Below, in pieces: positions 13,101-22,921 of a stretch of DNA of 64,000 nt (position 1 is the stretch's first letter; every line of letters starts with the position of its first letter). The notes under the pieces are model-generated. The model ran no database searches, was not told the DNA's origin, and was given only the letters and a program-made list of their open reading frames with translations. A program made the translations under genes and the position numbers. Source of the stretch: Maylandia zebra (Eukaryota; Chordata; Actinopteri; Cichliformes; Cichlidae); NCBI RefSeq assembly GCF_041146795.1, contig NC_135170.1:36996159-37060158 (forward strand). The letters run 5' to 3'.

Positions 13101-16100
13101 CATAACAAGGTATGCATGGTGGAAACAGAACAGCATTTCAAGAGAAACACTTGCTACCCACGGTAAAATGTGGAGGTGGTTCCATCATGCTGTGGGGCTG
13201 TGAGGCCAGGGCAGGGACTGGAAATCTTGTTAAAGTTGAGCGTCGCATGGATTCCAGTCAATATCAGCAGATTCTTGAGAACAATGTTCAAGAATCAGTC
13301 ACAAAGTTGCGCTGGGGCTGGATATTTCAACAAGACAACGACCCGAAACACTGCTCAAAGTCTACTAAGGCGTTCAGCAGAGGGTCAAAAAAAATGTACT
13401 GGAATGGCCATCTCAGTCCCCAGAAATAAATAATATTGAAAATCTATGGTGTGACTTAAAGCGGGCTGTCCATGCTCGGAAACCATCAAACCTGACTGAA
13501 CTGGAGAGGTTTTGTAAGGAAGAATGGTCCAAAATACGTTCAACCAGAATCCAGACTCTCATTGGAACCTACAGGAAGTGTTTAGAGCCTGTTATTTCTG
13601 CAAAAGGAGGATCTACTCAATAGGGCTGGGCCATATTATACCGCTGAATGCATGATAGAATATTGGTAAAACGCTCATGCGCAGTGCCTTTGTTTTCATA
13701 CGCAGATGGCCGATTGTTGAGTGAAACGAATGAACCAGAACTGGTTTGTAAAAATGCTGCAACTTCATGTGGAACTGGTTTTTCGTGTTTGTCCATCAGA
13801 TACACAACAAAGCACATTTTTTTGTAGAACGTGCAAGCGGGCCGTCGTTATTACCGTATTTGTTGGACTAAGGTGCTCGTAAATCTGGTCCTAAACTCCC
13901 TCTGCTTCAGGTCCTAAAGTCAAACGAACACTGCAGCATCACTGAGAGTTAAAAACTGTCTAAATTCTTTCATCTTTAATAAAACGACCAGCGTTGCTGC
14001 TTTACCAGGTGTAACTATGAAGTTTAACATCCAGGCATCCATGAAAACAAAATTTATTACATTTAACGGAGTTAGAAGTTAGCAGGACGTTAGCTCGCTA
14101 GTTTCGCTTGTTACCCAAGCATGATATAGCACGTTCTGACAGAGATTTTTCAAAAAATGTAATCATACTGCTCTGCTGTCACTTCCAACATAAATGAAGA
14201 CAGAAAACTAAACAGCAGTGACGTTTGTAGGGTTACTGAAGTTGGGCTAGCTGCTATATAATGATGTGCTATGTGATCGCTAGCGACACAGCTATGTTAG
14301 CATAGCATAAACACAGTGAAGCTGGAGGATGAACACTAACACTTTTCCACTTGATAAAAGTTAACGTGAGGGTTCCTGATGGTTAGAGACAAATGCAATC
14401 GCATGGCAGGATGCTGTAAACGGACCAAACTTCAGTCAGAACAACTGAGATAATCCATCCACAATACGAGATTAGTCATTAATATACTGCAACAACTGCA
14501 ACAACAAAGTTCGATTTATCTGACTCCTTTGTTTCGCTTAATGTGCGCTATAATCCCGTGCACCTTATGGTCCGAAAAAAACGTATTTGACTTTTTTTAT
14601 TTGGCACACTGCAGTTTAATGTTGCAAAGCACCTCTTTTTAACTTCAGTGGATATTATACATGGTTAACTCAGGATATGTCAGCACATTTCTACTGGAAA
14701 TGCCTTTTGGTTAAACCTTCAGCAAGAAATTTGCATTTGCACTGTTAAATTTTTATAAAGCTTTAATGCACTCAAAAAACAGCTGCTTGTTTAAGTAAAA
14801 TAAATGGAAGGTGTTTTTTTGCACTAGTAAAGTTGTGGAGTTGTATTTTGTCTCACATCAATTATATCATTATCGCAAATTTTCAAATATATATCGTGAT
14901 AAATATTTTTGGCCATATCGCCCTGCTCTAACTACTAAATATATTGATAAATAAATTTATGCACCTGCCTAATTTAGTTTACCGTATTTTCACGACCATA
15001 AGGGCACTGTGCTAAAAGGCGCAGTCTCAGTTATGTGTGCCCTTACTGTATTTAACACACACATAAGGCGCACTGGACCATAGGGCGCATACAAGTACCG
15101 TATGCGTATTTAAAAATAAAGCGGGAGCAAACCTGAATTCGGTACCTTACTCACATTTCTATTGCCGGTAATCGTCATCATCAACAACACACAAGCATAC
15201 AAGTGTGCGTATTTAAAAATAAAGCAGGAGCAAAACAAAGTTTGGTACTCACATTTTTATCATCAATCAAACCCATCGAAGTCCTCATCCTCTGTGTCTG
15301 AATTGAACAGCTGCGCTAAATCTCCATCAAACATGCCAGGTTCACCGTCTTCACTGTCAGAGTCACTTTCCGTGCTGTGCGGCTCCTCGGAAACGATGCC
15401 GGCTTTTGCGAAAGCTCGAACAACAGTGCCAGCAGACATGTTAGCCCAAGCATCTACAATCCATTGGCAAATTGTGGCGTAACTCGCCCGGCGCTGCCTT
15501 CCACTCTTAGTGAAACTGTGGTCTCCACCGGTCATCCATCGCTCCCAGGCCGCTCGCAGCCTTACTTTGAACGGGCGGTTCACACCGATGTCCAGCGGTT
15601 GGAGTTCCTTTGTCAGGCCTCCCGGAATGACAGCAAGCTCACAGTTCATTTGCTTCACAAGTTTTTTCACATCGGCTGTGAGATGGGCACGCATAGTCAC
15701 AGATCAACAGCGATGGTGATGCGTGGAAAAAACCACCTGGTCTCCTTACATACACCTCCCTCAGCCACTCTTTCATCATTTCCTCATCCATCCAGCCCTT
15801 TTCATTTGCCTTAATGATGATTTCTGCTGGAAACTTCTCTTTAGGCAAAGTCTTTCGCTTAAAAATCACCATAGGCGGCAGTTTCTGTCCATTAGCATGG
15901 CAGCCAAGCACAACAGTAAAAGAAGACTTTTCGTGCCCCGTTGTGCGTATCGCTACCGTGCTGGTCCCCTTCTTCTCCACAGTGTGACTCACCGGGATGT
16001 CAAAAGTGAGCGGGACCTCGTCTATGTTTGTGATGTGGCTGGGCTGGATGTTTTTGTCGCCGATGTGTTTGCTGCAGTAGGAGCGGAAGATGGCCAGCTT

Positions 16101-19100
16101 TTCCTTATAATCCGCTGGAAGTTGCTGCGCTACTGTAGTCCTGGTCCGGATGGAAAAATGGCACCGTTTCATAAAACGAAAGCACCAAGACGGACCTCCT
16201 TGGAAATGTTCAATGTTCATCTCTTCAGCTAGTGAAACTGCTTTTAGCCGAATGGTGACTGTCGAAACGCTTCTCCCGCTCGCTCTTTGCTCGATGATCC
16301 ACCGCTCGAGTCTTTCCTCCAACTCGGGCCACCTCGCCTTATGTCCGCGGAAACTCAGCTGCGTTTTCTTGACCTGCCGGAGCTTGTTTTCCAGCTTCCT
16401 CCATTTGCGAACCATCGATTCGTTAATCTTAAATTCTCTCGCCGCTGCTCGATTTCCATGTTCCTCCGCGTAGCTGATGGCCTTCAGTTTAAACTGTGCT
16501 TCGTAAGCGTGTCTCTTTGCCATTTTCAGGGTTGTTAAAACAACGATGTCCTGCATAATGCACATACCTGTTCTTTTATACAGGTATGTGCGATTGTCCC
16601 GGTATATACGATCAACGCCCACACTTCACCCTTTAACGTTCTCATGGTGTTCTCTACTACGTCCTCCTTACAACACACAGGGCGCACTGCACTATAGGAC
16701 GCGCCGCACTTTTTGAAGAAAATCTAAGACTTTTAAGTGCGCCTTATGGTCATGAAAATACGGTAAGTAACTTTTGCACACTTTCTGTAAATCCTATAAA
16801 CTTCATTTCACTTCTCAAATATCACTGTTTGTCTGCTATATGATATATTTAAATTAAATTGCTGATCCAAACAACCAATGAAGGAAAAACATGAAAATTA
16901 TCAAGGGTGCCCAAACTTTTGCATACGACTGTAGATCTGTTTCAAAGCACTGCAGCACCTGTAACACCTGTTAGCTGTGTGACTCTTTCAAGGATCTGGC
17001 CTGTCATTAGCTAAGAGCGCTGGCTCTTTGGGTCTAGCTACTGCCAGCTTGAAGGCCTGTGGTACATCTCTGAGTCCTCTGAGCTTCATTCATGACTCAT
17101 TTTAACCAATGGATGTTTGTATCTGTGTGTGCCTGTATGTCTGTGTCTATATGTCAGGTTGGGTATCAGACGCCACCTCTCTGGGGACATCTCAGGACCT
17201 CTAAGGTATGGAGGGCGGCCGCTTATCGGGGCCTGGAGCCTGGGGCTCGCTCGGGCCACTTCGGGGGTGGGGTGCCCCCGGCCTCTCGGCCTGGGGCTCG
17301 GTCACTCAGGCACGGCTGGCTGCCGGCGGAGCTCACGGGCGCGTCACTGCAACTCCCCCTGGCTTCTGCTCCGCGGCTGCTGAGTGAGCCCTCATCTGGG
17401 ACTCTCCTCAGCTCTTACTGGGACAGTGGCGCGGCTGCCCCTCTGTTGGTCTTCCTTGGTCTCTTGTGTTCTGGGGGCCTCTGGATGTCTGGAGTTTTGA
17501 TCTCCTCCATACCCGCTTCATGCCCTGGAGGACGGGGCTGTGGCCCCCCCACACCCTCTAACAGATCATTACATGAAGGAACCTTTTAAAAACAAGCGCG
17601 TCCATGCTCACAGGTGTACACACGGGTGATCACACCCACAAACTACACCCTTTTTGGCTCCTACCTCAAAGCACACTGTGTTCTGTTGATCTTATGTGCT
17701 GCACAATAATGTTTAACATTTAGTATTTACTGTCATATTCCCATATATCATTGTGATGTTGTTTATTCTATTACTCTTGTTCTCTTCTGCTTGTTTTCTT
17801 TTTTCTTTCTCAACAGGTGATCCAGGTGATCGATAGATGCATTTTTTGTCTGCTTATTTTGTTGGTTTTTGTTTGACAAGGGTGCCCAACTTTATCCCCG
17901 TCCCTCTTCTCCGCTGTTTTTCTTTCCCTCTTTCTTTTCCCCAGTCAAATCTGTCCCGTATTTAGCAAGTGAAAATAAATAAAATAAACAATAAAAGGTG
18001 AATCAAATGGACCATTATGGCAAGGCTGGGATGGTCCATTTGGTAAAGTAAATCCGTTGGGCATCTTCTTCTTCTTCGCCTTTAGACAAAAATTCTGATG
18101 CAAATGAGCCGAACGGGACAGGCAAAAAAAAGAGTGCCGCCTTAAACACAGACTTAAACACAGACACACAGAGTTCTTGTTACTTACCCCGCCTCCACTG
18201 TCTTCCACTTCTCCTCAAAGGACAGCGAGACTCTGCATGACACAGAGATCAAAGTTAGCCCCGCCCACCTCTGACAGGTTACCGGTTATCGATCAGATCC
18301 CGGTAACCCGCTCCCATCTTATTATCGGTGTTGTCGTGAGCGCATGAAGCAAAGATATTCCACACAGCCAATCACCAGCCAGAACAAAAAATGTGCAAGC
18401 CAATCACGTGTCAGCACAGCACGGGGCGCGGTCATGCGCCATCAGACACGTCTGCTTGTTATCGCCGTGACAATGGAGACACTTCTCCAACTTCGGCGAT
18501 CGTAGCTCAAGAGTTGGGAGTTCGCCTTGTAATCGGAAGGTTGCCGGTTCGAGCCCCGGCTCCGATAGTCTCGGTCGTTGTGTCCTTGGGCAAGACACTT
18601 CACCAGTTGCCTACTGGTGGTGGTCAGAGGGCCTGGTGGCACCAGTGTCCGGCAGCCTCGCCTCCGTCAGTGCGCCCCAGGGCGGCTGTGGCTACAATGT
18701 AGCTGCCATTACCAGTGTGTGAATGTGTGGATGATTGCGTATAGTGTAAAGCGCTTTGGGGTCCTTAGGACCAAGTAAAGCACTATACAAATACAGACCA
18801 TTTACCATTTGTTAACGACCTTTGACCTTGAACAGCCGTTTCTGTCAAACACTGAAGAACAACACTTCGCAGAGTCAGCTAACCCACACTGCCCCCTGCT
18901 GACAGTAAACAGCAGTGCACAGGAAGCCCTGAGGAGGCTTTGGGGTAACGCAGGTGTGAGGCCCGAGCGCACAAACAGACAGAGGACACAAAAAGGTCTC
19001 CTGTGTAACTCGACTCCATCAACAGGACACAATGCAGAGCTCACAGCTGCTCTTTCAGCTGCAGACGCCACGAGGAAGAAAATCCCAGAAAAATGAATCT

Positions 19101-21619
19101 GTGAAAAGCAAAAGGTTTTCTCCGAAACGGAACAAAGGAGGGTTTGGGTGTTGCTGCAGCCAACGTCGGCCATCTTTCCCTAACTCTGCCCTCGCCCCCA
19201 TAACCATCAGCCAAGTGTCACAGCATTCCCAGAGAGGAACACTGATCCCAGACCTGCGCTGTTTCACACCTTCATCACCCTCGGTGTGCCTGTGGATGTG
19301 AAGCTGATTGGTCAGGGTGCGCAGAGAAAACATGCTGGAATCAGCTGAGCAGACCACACACGTCAAACACTGAGAGGGGGGTGGCTTACGGATGTGCAGC
19401 TGCTGCAGCTACAGGTGAAACAGGTGAGTCACTCTTCCACGAAACACATAAGCCTGGCGTGAGTTCATTTCCATGGCCAGTGAAAGTGAAATGGAAATCA
19501 GGTCATGGAAAAAGTTTTCACAGAAGAGAGAAACACATCAGGGACGTAACCAGGGAAACCATCAGTGGTAAAACACTTCACAGATCTGAGATCCAGGCGC
19601 TCCGGAGGCTCTCACGCTTGCCTGTGGGGAGCAGAGAGCTGCCAAACGTGTGGACGAGCTGCAGCTCGGGGACCAGCAGGTCCAAACATCCCCAGAACCC
19701 TGTTACACCCACTTTAGCTCATTGCTAAATCCCAGTTAGGTTTCCTTAGCCCTCGCGCTGACCGGCAGCTCTCACTTTACCCGCCCCTTTCTGCTGATTG
19801 GCTGCCCCGGCACACGGAAGTGTCATGTTAGTCATGTCCAAATTCATGGGCTGCTGCATACTGAGGACCCGGCCTTCGCGGTCTACGTGGGCGGGTCCTC
19901 AGAAGGTCGGGTACGCCGGAAGTAAACGGCTGTGAAATTGTACAGTCTAGCCTTCAGATTAGCGTCACCGCTGTCTGGGTGAAGTTTAATAAACTCAGCC
20001 GTCTGCTCCTTGCTGTCTAAAATATAACAGGACACTGACGTAAACTCTCGACCGTCTCACACGTCTGTTTAATCAGTTTTCTGTTTGATGTTTATTCAGC
20101 TGTGTGAAAACCACCCGGGGGATTAAAAAGGTTTTTTTTTAATATAATTTGATCTAATAACTTTAATCTCAGCCAAACTGATTGCCTCACAAACAAAGCC
20201 CAACAATAACATTTTAAGTTATCTAAGTGACTTATATATCACGTTTAACCTAAGTAGCGAAAGACCGCGGGGGTCTGAAAATGATGTGCCGGGAGTTGTG
20301 CCGTTCTTGGCGGCTCCAGTAACCCTCGAGCTCCCGGCTAGCTATCGAGCTGGTGGGTAACAGACGTCTCCGAAAACGTCGGAGCACTTTTGCAAATATG
20401 TGATATCTTGATAAACCGAGCAGATATTTGACATTTACACAGCTACTTTCTGCCTGAAAATATGTTAAAAGTTTATTTTGTGACCCAGAAAGAGTAATAA
20501 GAGTAATTTTAAAACTTAGCAGCGGCCGCCATTGTTGAAAACTGGAATTGGCTGGGCCGCGCTATGAATTCTGGGATATGTGACTTTTTTTATTTCACCA
20601 TTCATTAACTGCACAGAGAAGGCCTCGTTTAAATATGTTAATGTTTTCTTTAAGCAAAGACTATTAATAAAGTTTGTCATGACTGGGCCAAGTGTCCTCT
20701 TTTTTGGAAATCAAAGCATGGTCACCCTAACATGAATCCACTTCCTGGCTGTGACATCATCATCAGATCATCCAATGAATACAACACAGCTTCACGTCTC
20801 GTTCGGTTTGTGTTGATGCAGCTTCCAACATTCACGCCGATTCGTGCCTCAGACTGGGTCACGTGACCGTTTCAGCTGCAGTTCAAACTCAGACAGGAAG
20901 CTCTGTGACTTTTATTTTGAAAGTCAGAGACTTAGCAAAGAGGAAGCTAGCAGGAAGGAATCATGCGTGTCTGTGCGAGTGTGTGTGTTACCTGTAGTAC
21001 TGGGACAAGTACAGCAGCCTGTGGGGTCAAACAAACACAATCATTAATCAATCAGCAGACCTTTAGCTCGTTAACATGTTCCTAACCCGAACGGCATTAG
21101 GTCGAGCGCCTCTCCTCGCCAACACGCCTACACTCAGGCTCGACCGCCGCCTCGGTCAGAGGTTACATTCTGTAAAACCAGACTATTACTGGACTGTACA
21201 CATGATCATCAGGTGTTTGCGATAGAGCTGACCAATAGGAGCGCACGAACACACAAAGCTTCAGTCATCAGCCTGAACACACCTGAACAAACTGCTGTCA
21301 CTCACGAGGCTTTGTGCCATTGTGAACCCTGAACGACGCAACGCTGCAAGCTCGAACACAGAGACGGGAACAAAGAGAGACGCCCTGAGCAGACCGAGCT
21401 ACAGACCTGGCAGGATCCGCCTGAAACCTGAGCATGCTCCGTGTGTTTGCTCTGCTCAAAGCTGACATCGCAGAGGTCGAACAGAGGCTTCAGTAGTAAA
21501 CGCCACATTAACAGTAGTATTAAACGCAGTATTAACTGTAGTATAAGTACATGAACTCACCCCAGCAGCACAGTGACAGACAGGATCACAGTCACAGCTT
21601 TTGTGTGGAGCACGGCCAT
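4113..21619 (-). CDS. Glycosyltransferase family 6 (ABO/GBGT1-like alpha-1,3-Gal/GalNAc transferase), complete ten-exon gene
   Basis: A type II Golgi enzyme expected to add Gal or GalNAc in alpha-1,3 linkage to glycan ends. Coding exons from the start: 21561-21619, 20992-21018, 18188-18232, 10622-10687, 9627-9659, 6665-6799, 6446-6578, 6165-6360, 4337-4556, 4113-4251. Every intron is GT-AG, phases agree, and the sum is 1053 nt (350 aa; human ABO has 354). Residues 8-25 form the membrane anchor. Family blocks are [21 protein letters not shown], the metal-binding DVD at 208-210, [12 protein letters not shown] at about 258-269, EESHLN and [13 protein letters not shown]. The 135-nt exon equals mammalian ABO exon 6. 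Mammalian exon 7 (about 690 nt) corresponds here to four exons (133+196+220+139=688 nt). The large introns are filled with transposons. No disabling change is visible. Donor specificity cannot be fixed from sequence alone; the orthology (ABO versus GBGT1) is open. Confidence 0.93.
5260..5990 (+). mobile_element. 3' end of a CR1/L2-group LINE in a GT6 intron
   Basis: A short reading frame (5260-5496) matches the C-terminus common to many fish non-LTR elements, with [15 protein letters not shown] followed by [11 protein letters not shown]. An AT-rich 3' UTR follows, ending in a (ATTTGA)n-like tail near 5955-5985. The last about 230 bases are repeated at 24183-24405, confirming a mobile family. 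It sits in the 1608-bp intron between coding exons 8 and 9 of the glycosyltransferase, in antisense orientation to that gene. Confidence 0.75.
7248..7377. repeat. Long imperfect hairpin
   Basis: Arms 7248-7277 and 7342-7377 are inverted copies: GACGTAAACACA...GACGCATCAGGATC on the left and its complement, with a 6-nt insertion, on the right. The loop is about 64 nt. It lies inside the transposon at 6880-9599 and is probably part of it. Confidence 0.7.
8150..9521. mobile_element. Non-autonomous hAT element with 8-bp TSD
   Basis: The termini are TAGAGCTGGGCGATA and its complement TATCGCCCAGCTCTA, flanked by the perfect 8-bp duplication TATAAATT (8142-8149, 9522-9529), the hAT signature. The subterminal regions are rich in ATCGCGATA/ATATCG words. 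Inside, near 8693-8760, is a stretch starting GGCTACGTCCACACGTACA that looks like one end of yet another fish DNA repeat; its other end was not found. A T run of about 20 lies near 9400-9419. No transposase frame is present. Confidence 0.85.
9895..10165 (+). mobile_element. Penelope-like repeat, degenerate copy
   Basis: This segment shares its full length with 22922-23440 and 40756-40945: a CCCCAACTCTCTGTGAATGG block, a TTTGCATGTTAATGATCA block, then GTCCTGTTTATAAGG and AGCTGAGACTGAAGGAGTCA. The assignment to Penelope-like elements rests on the neighbouring reverse transcriptase relic at 41650-42130 beside another copy. The hammerhead-like core seen in the 22922 copy is decayed here. Confidence 0.55.
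10690..10715. repeat. (AC)n microsatellite
   Basis: A run of AC dinucleotides lies within a few bases of the acceptor of the 66-nt coding exon of the GT6 gene (acceptor AG at 10688-10689 on the minus strand). Read on the minus strand it is a (GT)n stretch inside the polypyrimidine region. Confidence 0.85.
10790..10978 (-). mobile_element. L2-type LINE 3' UTR fragment
   Basis: Similar to 60150-60290: the words AAGGAAAAACTCCCTTTTAACAGG and GGATAAAGACATGCTGTGGAAGAG recur in order (longer matches exist; only parts are given). A run of about 19 G lies at 10930-10948. Only the 3' UTR is present. Confidence 0.6.
11006..11220. mobile_element. Left end of a hAT-like element related to 6880-9599
   Basis: It begins CAGGGCTCTAGACTG and contains GGTGCGACTAAAAAAAA, CAGACACACATT and CCAATCAGAGA in the same order as the copy at 6880. 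The right end is not clearly located. The region to about 11700 is of repeat character, includes an 18-G run near 11554-11571, and ends near another CAGGG-type terminus read on the minus strand. Confidence 0.55.
12012..12258 (+). mobile_element. tRNA-derived SINE inside the Tc1 element
   Basis: A diverged copy of the SINE at 18495-18808. It shares the B-box-like GCCAGTTCGATCCCCA, the GGCAGCCTCGCTTCTGTCAG body, CCAGTGTGTGAATGTGAG, and the tail GTAAAGCACTTTGTGAA. It interrupts the Tc1 sequence between the left inverted repeat and the transposase frame. Confidence 0.75.
12330..13620 (+). pseudogene. Tc1 transposase, broken
   Basis: The N-terminal half (from about 12334) carries the paired helix-turn-helix DNA-binding region ([20 protein letters not shown] onward). 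After the hAT insertion at 12697-13018 the frame resumes with a WTDETK catalytic block near 13070, then passes through several frames. A QDN-type second catalytic motif can be seen near 13335 and the final part reaches the TAG at about 13620. The breaks are the 322-bp insertion plus at least one in-frame stop and indel. It cannot encode a working enzyme. Confidence 0.85.
12697..13018. mobile_element. hAT MITE (322 bp)
   Basis: The termini are CAGCGTTCCCCAACC and GGTTGGGGACCGCTG with a perfect 8-bp duplication TGCTAAAG (12689-12696, 13019-13026). The interior is CCGGTACCGG-rich at both ends. The insertion splits the Tc1 transposase frame, so it is younger than that Tc1. Confidence 0.9.
13621..14930. 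mobile_element. Non-autonomous TIR element, probably hAT
   Basis: The ends are TAGGGCTGGGCCATAT and, on the minus strand at the right, TAGAGCAGGGCGATATGGCC. The flanks CTACTCAA and CTACTAAA resemble an 8-bp duplication with one change. The termini resemble the element at 8150-9521. It is inserted at the end of the Tc1 transposase frame and holds the pogo-like relic at 13854-14586. No coding capacity is seen. Confidence 0.65.
13854..14586. mobile_element. Pogo/Tigger-like non-autonomous relic
   Basis: A TA followed by CCGTATTTGTTGGACTAAGG on the left and CCTTATGGTCCGAAAAAAACG on the right resemble decayed termini of the same type as the pogo element at 14982-16763. No transposase is present. 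Confidence 0.5.
14982..16763 (-). mobile_element. Pogo/Tigger-type transposon, nearly full length
   Basis: The inverted termini CCGTATTTTCACGACCATAA and TTATGGTCATGAAAATACGG are flanked by TA (14980-14981, 16764-16765). Removing it restores the Tc1 inverted repeat sequence exactly (AATTTAGTT TA AGTAACTTTTG). It encodes a transposase on the minus strand (15263-16523). Confidence 0.9.
15263..16523 (-). pseudogene. Pogo-type (CENP-B-like/DDE) transposase with one frameshift
   Basis: The likely start is [11 protein letters not shown] at 16523. An N-terminal Psq/CENP-B helix-turn-helix ([18 protein letters not shown]) is followed by a second CENP-B-like DNA-binding block ([20 protein letters not shown]) and the DDE domain. 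The three acidic residues are visible: [17 protein letters not shown] and [13 protein letters not shown] single shift near 15690-15700, just after the second catalytic Asp, moves the last about 145 codons to another frame. The tail is acidic ([10 protein letters not shown] and later). Apart from this shift both parts are open, so the copy decayed recently. Confidence 0.88.
16998..18136 (+). mobile_element. LINE 3' UTR (L1-like) with poly(A)
   Basis: A GC-rich stretch (about 17160-17550) is followed by CT-rich sequence, then GGACCATTATGGCAAGGCTG, and ends GAACGGGACAGGCAAAAAAAA. The last part (17815-18131) is repeated at 30035-30356. There is no RT frame; the open frame at 17092-17589 is a by-product of GC richness. 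It ends about 50 bp from the 45-nt coding exon of the GT6 gene. Confidence 0.6.
18495..18808 (+). mobile_element. tRNA-derived SINE, full-length copy
   Basis: RNA polymerase III promoter boxes are visible: A-box-like TAGCTCAAGAGTTGG at 18503-18517 and B box GGTTCGAGCC at 18546-18555. The body contains GGCAGCCTCGCCTCCGTCAG and CACCAGTGTGTGAATG(T), and the tail reads GTAAAGCGCTTTGGGGTCC then ACTATACAAATACAG. Related copies are at 12012-12258 and 26393-26441. The parental tRNA was not assigned. Confidence 0.85.
18809..19833. other. GT6 intron sequence, nothing recognised
   Basis: Part of the intron between the 27-nt and 45-nt coding exons. Several short open frames occur on both strands but none has a family motif. 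Confidence 0.4.
19834..20580 (+). mobile_element. TIR DNA element, copy 1 (partner of 29455-30454)
   Basis: It begins TGTCCAAATTCATGGGCTGC and matches 29461 onward over about 450 bp, with shared blocks GAGGACCCGGCCTTCGCGG, CTCGACCGTCTCACAC and GATATCTTGATAAACCGAGC. The matching right-hand inverted repeat is not seen, so this copy is truncated or diverged at its right end. Confidence 0.7.
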
Positions 21620-22836
21620 CTTTCAGACCGGGACGGGTCCGATCCTCGCAGGTCTCTCGGTCCAGATCAGGACCACATCAACCACCGAGACCGCGTCCAG
21701 CACTTGGCTTCTGATCCAGCAAGTCTAATAAAACCAGCCCGACTCCTCTGTGTCTGCACAGAACGCAGCGTTTACTGGCTGGATCTGATTAGCAGGTTGA
21801 AGTGTTCAGGCACAACTCACATCCTCCACACCCTAGAGAGAGAGAGAGAGCAAGAGAATCTGAACTGTTAATAAAGGAGCAGCCAGTCAGCGGAGAAATG
21901 GGAGGAGCTAAAGCAGCTTGTTGGTGAATGGAGGGGCTGCAGCAACGTCCAGTCTCAGAAAGAAGATCAGCAGGTACACACCTGTGGCTCAGGTTACCTG
22001 AGACAGCCCCCTCCTCCTCTCACGGCTGGATCACATTTAAAGCCCGCCCTGACTTCCTGTACGCTCTGACCTCCTTATCGCATCGTTATACGAAGCTTCT
22101 TTTCACAACTGTAAACCGAGACGCGTGTTTCGGCACCATGAAGTCTGAAGTTATCTGGGCCTAAAATAACACGGCTGTAAACGGAGCGCGGTCACCTGAC
22201 ACAGGTGTGCTGTTGTCACAGTAACATAAAGTCGTCACATCAAACCTTCACACCGTGCGCAGGTGAATGTCACAGAAGACAGCAAAGCCCCGCCCACATT
22301 CAAGTAGCACTGCAGCATTCCAAAATGAAGCTTTTTTGCTTCAATGTTTCATTGAAGACACAAGTTGTGCTTTCTCCTTTGAATATTAATGATTGCTTAA
22401 TAATTACCAAAAAGATTCCTTTCTGATTCTTCAGTTAGTCAATAAAAGACATCAGCTCATCATGCAGGTGTGGAGCTGTGTCCACTCCCGTGGAACAACA
22501 TGAAGGTATGCACACGCATCACATGACAGTCCTCTGTTTGTGTGAAAACGATGGTTGTTGTTGTTGTGCAGGATCATAAGCCTTTGCCTCCCTCCTGAGC
22601 TGAGCTCCAGCAGATCCTCGCTGGTCTGGAGTCGCTAACAGTACATCACATGTGCAGCTGCTCCTCTCAGCAGAAACAGGTAAACAGTTTTCCTGAGCTG
22701 CTCGGTCCTCCTCCGGCACAGAGGTCAGAGCACCTGCAGTGAAGCAGAGGGGAACAGCTCCAAAAACACAGATTTGTTCCTGTTTTAAGGTCTTGGAGCG
22801 TTTCCTCATTCTGACATCACTTCCTGGCTTTGAAAG
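21620..22836. other. 5' flank of the GT6 gene; no further gene
   Basis: Upstream (on the minus strand) of the GT6 start codon at 21619-21617. A short (GA)n run at 21834-21852 lies about 220 bp upstream. No certain TATA box or additional coding exon is visible; untranslated first exons cannot be excluded. Confidence 0.4.
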
Positions 22837-22921
22837 TAGTGGCGGTTTGGGCATCTGACAGGGATGCCTCCAGGGTGAAGTGTTCTGGCCATGTCCCACT
22901 GGGAGGAGGCCCGGGGCAGAC
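22837..22921 (+). mobile_element. Rex3 LINE fragment
   Basis: About 85 bases match 1475-1561: GGTTTGGGCATCTGACAGGG, then GGTGAAGTGTTC and CATGTCCCACTGGGAGGAGG. It stops abruptly at the start of a Penelope-like repeat, giving a chimeric junction. Confidence 0.75.

Larger units (their letters stand above)
11707..16931 (+). mobile_element. Tc1-like transposon with four or more nested insertions
   Basis: Terminal inverted repeats of about 200 bp start at CAGTGGTATGCAAAAGTTTA on the left (11707) and, on the minus strand, CAGTCGTATGCAAAAGTTTG at the right end (16931). The right flank is TA; the left flank has mutated to TT. The element originally spanned roughly 1.6 kb. It is expanded by a SINE (12012-12258), a hAT MITE (12697-13018), a larger TIR element (13621-14930) and a pogo element (14982-16763). 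All of it lies in the intron of the GT6 gene between the 45-nt and 66-nt exons. Confidence 0.88.

Noticed and set aside
15377-16538. Plus-strand open frames over the pogo element
   Set aside because: Antisense shadows of the minus-strand transposase.
17092-17589. GC-rich 165-codon open frame
   Set aside because: It lies in a LINE 3' UTR, is Pro/Leu/Gly-rich by composition and has no domain.
18480-18560. Possible functional tRNA gene with A and B boxes
   Set aside because: The sequence continues into a SINE body and tail, and no cloverleaf with a matching acceptor stem was apparent.
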